Source: Bifidobacterium breve (lineage in GTDB: Bacteria > Actinomycetota > Acidimicrobiia > Acidimicrobiales > Ilumatobacteraceae). Taken from it: a stretch of DNA of 64,000 bases. The notes under the pieces are model-generated. The model worked only from the letters and a program-made list of their open reading frames with translations. It was not told the DNA's origin and made no database searches. Within the stretch, counting starts at the first letter, position 1; every line of letters begins with the position of its first letter. Location: the NCBI GenBank assembly GCA_945901725.1, contig CAMDLK010000001.1, positions 1-64,000 of the forward strand, written 5' to 3'. Below are positions 56,598 to 62,735 of this stretch, one piece after another. A program made the position numbers and the translations under genes.

Positions 56598-57323
56598 GTG
56601 AGTACACAAGATGACAATCCGTTCTATTTTCGCCAACTTCTTAGCGGTCGGGACTTCGGCACCCAAAACCCCATCGCACACCAAATGGTCAATTTTGCCT
56701 ATCTAGTAGGTGACGCCAATACAAAAGAATGCCTTCTCGTAGACCCGGCGTATGCAGTGGATGACCTTCTCGGTATTGCTGAGGCAGACGGAATGACGGT
56801 TACTGGCGTGCTCGCGAGTCACTATCACCCAGACCACGTTGGTGGCTCGATGATGGGCCACACAATCGAGGGGGTCGCTGCGCTATTGGAACGCGTGAAT
56901 GTTCCCATTCATGTGAATCGCCATGAGGCGCCGTGGGTACTCAAGACAACGGGAATCTCAGAGTCAGACCTGATGGTTCATGATGCCGGAGACATAGTGA
57001 CCGTTGGGAACGTTGAAATCACGTGTGTTCATACACCGGGGCATACTCCCGGCAGTCAATGTTTCTTGACCCATGGTTGCCTCATCTCTGGCGACACACT
57101 CTTCCTCGACGGTTGTGGCAGAACAGACCTACCCGGTTCAAATGTCTCCGATATGTATGACAGCTTGACTCTTCTAGCTGGTTTGCCAAACGACACTGTC
57201 GTCTTGCCAGGACATCAGTATTCGGCACCACCTGCGGCGCGCCTGTCAGATGTAAAAGAAAATAACTACGTCTTCAAACCTCGCACACGTGAGCAGTGGA
57301 TGATGATGTTCGGCCACGATTAA
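56598..57323 (+). CDS. Metallo-beta-lactamase-fold hydrolase (glyoxalase II/persulfide dioxygenase-like)
   Basis: 241 aa. LASHYHPDHVGGSMMG near residue 74 gives the H-x-H-x-D-H metal motif, CVHTPGHTPGSQCFLTHG near 140 the next His, and LISGDTLFLDGCGRTDLPGS near 160 the bridging Asp with the GRTDLP element seen in glyoxalase II and persulfide dioxygenase-like proteins. VVLPGHQYSAPPAARLSD near 203 gives the last His. Possible substrates are glutathione- or mycothiol-type thioesters or persulfides. Start GTG; only 18 bp separate it from the divergent ProA-like start. Its stop interlocks with tauE. Confidence 0.87.
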   Translation: MSTQDDNPFYFRQLLSGRDFGTQNPIAHQMVNFAYLVGDANTKECLLVDPAYAVDDLLGIAEADGMTVTGVLASHYHPDHVGGSMMGHTIEGVAALLERVNVPIHVNRHEAPWVLKTTGISESDLMVHDAGDIVTVGNVEITCVHTPGHTPGSQCFLTHGCLISGDTLFLDGCGRTDLPGSNVSDMYDSLTLLAGLPNDTVVLPGHQYSAPPAARLSDVKENNYVFKPRTREQWMMMFGHD

Positions 57324-58051
57324 TTCGTAAAAGCTGACACAACCACGCTTATTGCCGACAAGAACAAGAGAAAAATCACGAGAGTGTTGAAGCGTTCTTG
57401 GGTTATGTGTCGTCTCACCGCATAGCCAATAGCAATGGCCACCCCTAACGCCGGAACCGCGACTGCGACTCCTGACAAGTTATTGGCGTTCACTTTTCCA
57501 GCTGTAATAAAGAATGCGAGTGCTCCGATGTTTACAACGGCAAAGACCGTGTTGATGGTTGCACGAAAAGTTGACGGGGCCAATTGGCGAGCCTGCATCA
57601 GAAAAACTAATGGTGGACCGTTGGTTGATGTTGACGTAGATAGGAACCCACTCACTATTCCAAAAATCCAATCAAGATGATGAGAATCGTCACGTAGACG
57701 AAAACCACGCAGCAAAAGAATGGCCGCCGAGATCACCACAACGCCGAGAACCAAACGAAGCCCAGTCTCAGACACAAAGATGAAGGCCATTAAACCAAAG
57801 GGCATGCCGGCGTACGAGGCCAATATCAGTCTCTTTGCTATCGACGCATCAACATGCTTTCGATCAATAACAGCCTGGGAAGTCGTGGAAATCGCACCAA
57901 TGATGGTGGCTACCACCACCGCGTCTCGCGGACTGACGACCAAAGTCATTAACGGCACGGCCAATAAGGAAAAACCAAACCCTGAAAGAGTTTGAGCAAA
58001 CGAGGCAAACGCTATGCACCCAGCAATCCAGGCCAATTCCCCACCACTCAT
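57320..58051 (-). CDS. TauE/SafE-family membrane transporter
   Basis: A 243-aa protein with about eight membrane segments. The first repeat has CIAFASFAQTLSGFGFSLLA and VPLMTLVVSPRDAVVVATII. GIVSGFLSTSTSTNGPPLVF near 138 is the second-repeat signature (G-x-S-x-N-GP), and QARQLAPSTFRATINTVF follows. TauE/SafE proteins export or import small anions such as sulfite or sulfonates; the cargo here is not known. TAGGGT lies 7 bases before ATG 58051. It is divergent from the N-heterocycle operon, so a link to that pathway is possible but not shown. Confidence 0.85.
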   Translation of the reverse strand: MSGGELAWIAGCIAFASFAQTLSGFGFSLLAVPLMTLVVSPRDAVVVATIIGAISTTSQAVIDRKHVDASIAKRLILASYAGMPFGLMAFIFVSETGLRLVLGVVVISAAILLLRGFRLRDDSHHLDWIFGIVSGFLSTSTSTNGPPLVFLMQARQLAPSTFRATINTVFAVVNIGALAFFITAGKVNANNLSGVAVAVPALGVAIAIGYAVRRHITQERFNTLVIFLLFLSAISVVVSAFTN

Positions 58052-58058
58052 CGGAGCA

Positions 58059-58064
58059 ACCCTA
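58059..58064 (-). promoter_or_regulatory. -10 box, TauE gene
   Basis: TAGGGT on the minus strand is 7 bases before ATG 58051. Confidence 0.45.
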
Positions 58065-58149
58065 GGCTCGCAGGAGTCCTTGCAGTCGTTTCTTCACCCG
58101 CATGGCCTCTGAAACCCCAATCATTCAGGCATTTGACCTTTACATTTCG

Positions 58150-58155
58150 TACACT
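58150..58155 (+). promoter_or_regulatory. -10 box, N-heterocycle operon
   Basis: TACACT is 6 bases before GTG 58162. It moves the first gene's start 60 bp inward from the tracked ATG 58102. Confidence 0.5.
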
Positions 58156-58161
58156 TTGGGG

Positions 58162-59430
58162 GTGCCTACTTCGTCAGCTTCCGTGTTGCCCCAGATAAAT
58201 GGTGAGCGACTGATGCAAAGAATCATGGATCTTGCGAGCATTGGCTCTATTGATGGAGGCGGATGCGCCCGTCTGGCTCTTACAGATGAAGATGCTGCAG
58301 GGCGCGATCTCGTTGTTGGCTGGATGCATGAACTAGGCCTCACAGTTACAACAGATGTCATTGGAAACGTTATTGGCACTTGGGATGTAGGCACTGGGTT
58401 ACCAGTAATGACTGGATCCCACATCGACACGGTTCGTACCGGCGGCAAGTACGACGGAAATCTCGGTGTTCTTGCTGGACTAGAAGTGATACAGACCCTT
58501 CAAGAATCACAAGTAATTCCGCCACGTCCGATCAGCGTGGGAATTTTCACCAATGAAGAAGGATCCCGCTTTGCTCCAGACATGCTGGGCTCTCTTGTGT
58601 ATGTCGGCGGGCTATCAATAGAAGACGCCCTTGACATCGTTGGCATTGATGGCGCACGAGTTGGTGACGAACTGGAACGAATTGGTTACAACGGAGCAAC
58701 ACCCTGCCCCGGCTTTGCCCCGCATGCATTCGTTGAGTTACATATCGAACAAGGTCCTGTTTTAGAAAAAACAAATGTGACCATCGGAGCGGTAACTGGA
58801 GTGCAAGGAATTAGCTGGCAGGAAGTAACAATCACGGGCCAGTCCAACCATGCAGGAACCACTCCAATGAGCATGCGTAAAGATCCTGGCTATGTAGCAG
58901 CGAAGATTTCAGTATTCCTTCGCGATTTGGCTGACCGATACGAAGGCGACCAGGTGTGCACTGTTGGAAGAATTGATCTTTTCCCAAACTTGATCAACGT
59001 GATCCCGGCAAAGGCGGTGATGACACTCGATGTTCGCAACACTGACGACATCATACTTTCTCAGGCAGAACGAGAAATCTCTGAATTCATGACGTCGCTA
59101 TCAGTGAGTGAAGGCGTTGACATTACAAGCCGCTCACTTGCTCGTTTCGAGCCTGTGATTTTTCACCCTCAAGTTATTGACATTGTGGAGAGGGTCTCTA
59201 CGTCAAAGACTTCGTCAGTACGCCGCATGCCGAGCGGTGCTGGGCACGATGCGCAGATGCTTGCGCGCGTCTGTCCGTCCGCAATGATTTTCGTGCCGAG
59301 CGTAGAAGGCATCAGCCACAACCCAGCGGAATTCACAGAACCACAGGACATTGTACTCGGGACAGACATCTTGCTTCAAGTATTAATCGAACTCTCACAG
59401 ATAGAGGAATTTGACTCATGGCTCGATTGA
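58162..59430 (+). CDS. M20 Zn-dependent carbamoylase/allantoate amidohydrolase-type hydrolase
   Basis: 422 aa from GTG 58162 (PTSSASVLPQINGERLMQRI), the family's usual length; ATG 58102 is the longer alternative. Metal and active-site motifs: TGSHIDTVRTGGKYDGNLGV near 96, FTNEEGSRFAPDMLGSLVYV near 130, VELHIEQGPVLEKTNVTIGA near 195, SNHAGTTPMSMRKDPGYVAA near 230, and GAGHDAQMLARVCPSAMIFV near 355. This group holds L-carbamoylase, beta-ureidopropionase and allantoate amidohydrolase, all releasing ammonia and CO2 from ureido compounds. First gene of a six-gene operon; overlaps the next by 13 bp. Confidence 0.87.
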   Translation: MPTSSASVLPQINGERLMQRIMDLASIGSIDGGGCARLALTDEDAAGRDLVVGWMHELGLTVTTDVIGNVIGTWDVGTGLPVMTGSHIDTVRTGGKYDGNLGVLAGLEVIQTLQESQVIPPRPISVGIFTNEEGSRFAPDMLGSLVYVGGLSIEDALDIVGIDGARVGDELERIGYNGATPCPGFAPHAFVELHIEQGPVLEKTNVTIGAVTGVQGISWQEVTITGQSNHAGTTPMSMRKDPGYVAAKISVFLRDLADRYEGDQVCTVGRIDLFPNLINVIPAKAVMTLDVRNTDDIILSQAEREISEFMTSLSVSEGVDITSRSLARFEPVIFHPQVIDIVERVSTSKTSSVRRMPSGAGHDAQMLARVCPSAMIFVPSVEGISHNPAEFTEPQDIVLGTDILLQVLIELSQIEEFDSWLD

Positions 59431-60341
59431 TTACCATCGGCGCTGCACAGCTAGGTCCTATTCAAAAAGATCACACTCGCCAACAAGTTGTCGCACGCCT
59501 CATTGATCTACTTTGCAAAGCTCATTCAGCCGGATGCGATTTGGTCGTGTTCCCAGAACTTGCGCTCACAACCTTTTTCCCACGCTGGTTTGCAGAGAAC
59601 ATCTCAGAAACTGATCACTATTACGAAACCGAGATGCCCTCCCCTGTTACAGCTCCCCTTTTCGATGAGGCAAAGAATTTGGGTATCGGTTTCTGTCTTG
59701 GTTACGCAGAGTTGACACCCCAAGGTGAACGCTTCAATACACAAATCCTTGTTGAGAAAGACGGGACTGTCGTAGCTAAGTATCGCAAAGTTCATATTCC
59801 TGGACATGAAGAACACGAGCCAGACAGAGCCTTTCAACATGCAGAGCGCTATTACTTCACGCCATCAAATGAAGGTTTCGGCGTGTGGAAAGCTTTTGGT
59901 GCACGTGTCGGAATGATGATCTGTAACGACAGACGTTGGCCAGAGACCTACAGAGTGATGGGTCTTCAAGGAGTTGAATTAATTCTGTGTGGCTACAACA
60001 CTCCTATTCATTACATTCCAGATCCAAGCCAAGACATACTCCAAGGCTTTCACAATGCTCTCGTGATGCAGTCCGGTGCGTACCAAAACGGATCATGGGT
60101 CGTAGGAGTCGCTAAGGCGGGCGTTGAAGAAGGCGTTGATTCTCTTGGACAAAGCATGATTGTTGCGCCATCAGGTCAGATAGTTGCTCAAGCATTAACT
60201 ACCGATGACGAACTACTTGTTGCACATTGCGATATGGACTGGTGCCAGAAATACACCAAGACTCTTTTTGATTTTGACCGCTACCGCAGACCCGAGGTCT
60301 ATACACGCATCACCGCTCAACGCGGAGTGGAACTGGATTAA
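59418..60341 (+). CDS. N-carbamoyl-D-amino acid hydrolase
   Basis: A 307-aa nitrilase-superfamily amidase that closely follows the pattern of the agrobacterial D-carbamoylase (about 304 aa): GAAQLGPIQKDHTRQQVVAR at the start, then the catalytic Glu in VVFPELALTTFFPRWFAENI near 45, Lys in VAKYRKVHIPGHEEHEPDRA near 125, and Cys in MMICNDRRWPETYRVMGLQG near 170. CGYNTPIHYIPDPSQDILQG and SGAYQNGSWVVGVAKAGVEE follow as in that family. It cleaves N-carbamoyl-D-amino acids to D-amino acid, CO2 and ammonia. Whether D-amino acids are the true product here is open, given the purine-type neighbours. Confidence 0.88.
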   Translation: MARLITIGAAQLGPIQKDHTRQQVVARLIDLLCKAHSAGCDLVVFPELALTTFFPRWFAENISETDHYYETEMPSPVTAPLFDEAKNLGIGFCLGYAELTPQGERFNTQILVEKDGTVVAKYRKVHIPGHEEHEPDRAFQHAERYYFTPSNEGFGVWKAFGARVGMMICNDRRWPETYRVMGLQGVELILCGYNTPIHYIPDPSQDILQGFHNALVMQSGAYQNGSWVVGVAKAGVEEGVDSLGQSMIVAPSGQIVAQALTTDDELLVAHCDMDWCQKYTKTLFDFDRYRRPEVYTRITAQRGVELD

Positions 60342-60343
60342 CA

Positions 60344-61414
60344 ATGTCCTTTGAGACCCGAGGACTCGTCTGTGCACACCATCATTTGTACTCCTCCCTT
60401 GCTAGAGGCATGCCTGCTCCTGACGTGACACCAGACTCTTTTCTCTCAATCTTGCAAAATGTCTGGTGGAAACTAGACGTAGCGCTCGATTTGGAGACTT
60501 TGTATTGGTCGGCTGCACTTGGTGCGGCCGAGGCACTGTGTAACGGCACTACCGCGATTATCGATCATCATGAATCTCCGATGGCCATAGATGGCAGCCT
60601 CGATGTGATTGCAGATGCATGCTCAATGATTGGTGTTAAAGCAAACTTGTCATACGGCGTCACAGATAGGTGGGACGGAGCGACTCTTCGTTCAAAAGTT
60701 AGTCCTCTGTCCCCTATGACTGACGGAGCTGCGCGAGGCCTTCGTGAGAATGAGCGTTTTTTGCGTGCGGGTGGTCGCGGAATGGTCGGAGTGCACGCAT
60801 CATTTACATGTACAGACGAAACAATCGAAAGCGCAGCAGCTCTTGCGGAAACCATGAATACCGGTGTTCATATTCATGTCGCTGAGGGCTTAGATGACAA
60901 AGACGCAGGAGCTCGTCTTCAAGACTTAGCAAATGACAAGTGGCTACTGATACATGCGGTTCACCTAGATCGCGATCTACAGGGCACCATTGTTCATAAT
61001 CCTCGATCAAACATGAACAATTCAGTCGGCTATGCGAATCCCGTTCGTTTTACCAATGATGTCGCATTAGGAACAGATGGAATAGGCGCGGACATGTTGG
61101 AAGAGGCGCGCCTCGCCTACGTGCGCCTGCGTGAGTCAGACGTAACTCAAACGCCTGAGACTGTATGGCAGTGGTTACGAAATGCTGACAAGTTCTTCCC
61201 TGAGATAGAAAAAGACACCGTGACCTGGTCATACGACCAAACCGACAGTCCGTGGCATGTTGCGTTCACACCAGGAGTCAGATGCGTAGACGTTCGAGTC
61301 AATGGTGATCTTGTTGTTGAAAACGGAAAGCCAACCCGCTTCGACATGAATGAAATCAGAACCAAGGCAGCAGAAGCGGCCATCAAACTCCATAAGAAAC
61401 TTGCCCTGAGGTAA
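60344..61414 (+). CDS. SsnA-like amidohydrolase lacking the usual N-terminal segment
   Basis: A 356-aa COG0402-type amidohydrolase. It begins almost at the first metal motif, RGLVCAHHHLYSSLARGMPA. TTAIIDHHESPMAIDGSLDV near 77, GVHASFTCTDETIESA near 152, VHIHVAEGLDDKDAGARLQD near 178 with metal His, LLIHAVHLDRDLQG near 205 with a catalytic-site His, and VALGTDGIGADMLEEARLAY near 245 with the metal Asp follow. Relatives (SsnA, 8-oxoguanine deaminase) are about 440 aa and start with a 55-60-residue beta-subdomain that is missing here. It lies 2 bp from both neighbours in the operon. Role: deamination or ring hydrolysis of a heterocycle. Confidence 0.8.
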   Translation: MSFETRGLVCAHHHLYSSLARGMPAPDVTPDSFLSILQNVWWKLDVALDLETLYWSAALGAAEALCNGTTAIIDHHESPMAIDGSLDVIADACSMIGVKANLSYGVTDRWDGATLRSKVSPLSPMTDGAARGLRENERFLRAGGRGMVGVHASFTCTDETIESAAALAETMNTGVHIHVAEGLDDKDAGARLQDLANDKWLLIHAVHLDRDLQGTIVHNPRSNMNNSVGYANPVRFTNDVALGTDGIGADMLEEARLAYVRLRESDVTQTPETVWQWLRNADKFFPEIEKDTVTWSYDQTDSPWHVAFTPGVRCVDVRVNGDLVVENGKPTRFDMNEIRTKAAEAAIKLHKKLALR

Positions 61415-61416
61415 CC

Positions 61417-62250
61417 ATGCCGGTATTCATCCCATCTTCTTTGGCCGAAGCAACTCAGCTTCTGTCGACCAACCTTGACGCGCACCTTCTTACAGGGGGA
61501 ACCGACATGATGGTAGAGGTTAACTTCAACCACAGGCACCCTGAGACAGTCATTGCTCTTCGCAAAGTTCCTGAGTTCCAACAATGGAACATTGATAGCA
61601 ACGCTCGCGTAGTCCATATCGGATCATCTGTTCCGTACGCCACCATGGAGCACGGAGAACTTGCAAAGGCTCTCCCCGCCCTCGCTGAAGCCGCACGGAC
61701 AGTTGGTTCACCACAAATTCGTGCTGCAGGTTCCTTGGGCGGAAATCTGGGCACATGTTCTCCGGCCGGAGATTCACTTCCGGTTCTTTCAGCACTTGAC
61801 GCAATCGTTCATTTGCAATCCGAGAAAGCGACTCGCTCACTTTCATTTGCAGAGTTCATGGTGGGACCGAAGAGAAATTCACGACAGCCCGACGAGATCA
61901 TCACGGGTGTCACCATTCCTCTTACTAACGGATGGCAAGGATACGCAAAAGTCGGAGTACGAAATGCAATGGTTATCTCGGTTGCCTCGGTGTGCCTTGC
62001 TATTCATGATGGCAAGGTTCGAGTAGCACTCGGTTCAGTAGGACCAACAATTATTCGTTGCTCCGAATCCGAAGCCTGGATAAATAGTGTCGGTCTTGAG
62101 AACGTTGATCATGCAATTGCTCAAGAGTTCGGCGCCAAAGTTCGTGCAGAGTCTCGCCCAATCGATGACCACCGATCAACCGCGGAATATCGACGCCACG
62201 CTGTTGGCGTGTTAGCTGCGCGACTATTACTACGAGGAGTTCAAAAATGA
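61417..62250 (+). CDS. Xanthine dehydrogenase-type FAD-binding subunit
   Basis: A 277-aa FAD subunit of a molybdenum hydroxylase (CoxM/XdhB type). DAHLLTGGTDMMVEVNFNHR near residue 21 is the first pyrophosphate-binding loop, and AAGSLGGNLGTCSPAGDSLP near 108 the second, FAD-binding, signature. VRNAMVISVASVCLAIHDGK near 187 begins the C-terminal domain, and AEYRRHAVGVLAARLLLRGV closes it. It passes electrons from the 2Fe-2S subunit to NAD or another acceptor. It starts 2 bp after the amidohydrolase and overlaps the iron-sulfur subunit by 4 bp. Confidence 0.92.
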   Translation: MPVFIPSSLAEATQLLSTNLDAHLLTGGTDMMVEVNFNHRHPETVIALRKVPEFQQWNIDSNARVVHIGSSVPYATMEHGELAKALPALAEAARTVGSPQIRAAGSLGGNLGTCSPAGDSLPVLSALDAIVHLQSEKATRSLSFAEFMVGPKRNSRQPDEIITGVTIPLTNGWQGYAKVGVRNAMVISVASVCLAIHDGKVRVALGSVGPTIIRCSESEAWINSVGLENVDHAIAQEFGAKVRAESRPIDDHRSTAEYRRHAVGVLAARLLLRGVQK

Positions 62251-62735
62251 GCGAATCAGAGCACTACACACTCACTGTAAACGGCGTGGAACGCAAAGTA
62301 TCTGACGCCTGGATTGGTGAAAGTCTTCTATATGTTCTTCGTGAACGACTCGGTTTACCAGGCTCAAAAGGAGCATGCGAACAAGGCGAATGCGGAAGCT
62401 GCACTGTCTTTGTTGACAACGCTGCTGTATGTAGCTGTCTAGTAATGGCTGCAACCGCAGTAGGAACACAAATAGCAACAGTTGAAGGCCTGAATGAAGA
62501 CGGTTCACTGACAGACGTTCAAGAAGCTTTTGTTACGGAAGGCGCAGTTCAATGCGGTTTTTGCACACCAGGATTAGTTATGGCTGTTCATCATTTACTT
62601 GATCACAACGACTCGCCGAACGAACAGGAAATCAAAGAAGCATTGTCGGGCAATATATGTCGTTGCACTGGTTATGGTCGAATATTCGCTGCCGTTGACA
62701 CTGTGATTTCAGTACGCAAAGGCATCTCGTCATGA
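62247..62735 (+). CDS. Xanthine dehydrogenase-type 2Fe-2S subunit
   Basis: A 162-aa two-cluster iron-sulfur subunit. The plant-ferredoxin-like cluster is in SKGACEQGECGSCTVFVDNA and VCSCLV near residues 42-66. The second, helical-domain cluster is in VQCGFCTPGLVMAVHHLLDH near 102 and SGNICRCTGYGRIFAAVDTV near 134. All eight ligand Cys are present. It carries electrons from the molybdenum site to FAD. It overlaps both neighbours by 4 bp, so the three subunits are made together. Confidence 0.95.
   Translation: MSESEHYTLTVNGVERKVSDAWIGESLLYVLRERLGLPGSKGACEQGECGSCTVFVDNAAVCSCLVMAATAVGTQIATVEGLNEDGSLTDVQEAFVTEGAVQCGFCTPGLVMAVHHLLDHNDSPNEQEIKEALSGNICRCTGYGRIFAAVDTVISVRKGISS

Noticed and set aside
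55092-56684. Upstream extension of the ProA-like ORF
   Set aside because: The first 35 residues lie antisense to the MBL gene and are not part of the ALDH fold. ATG 56579 is preferred.
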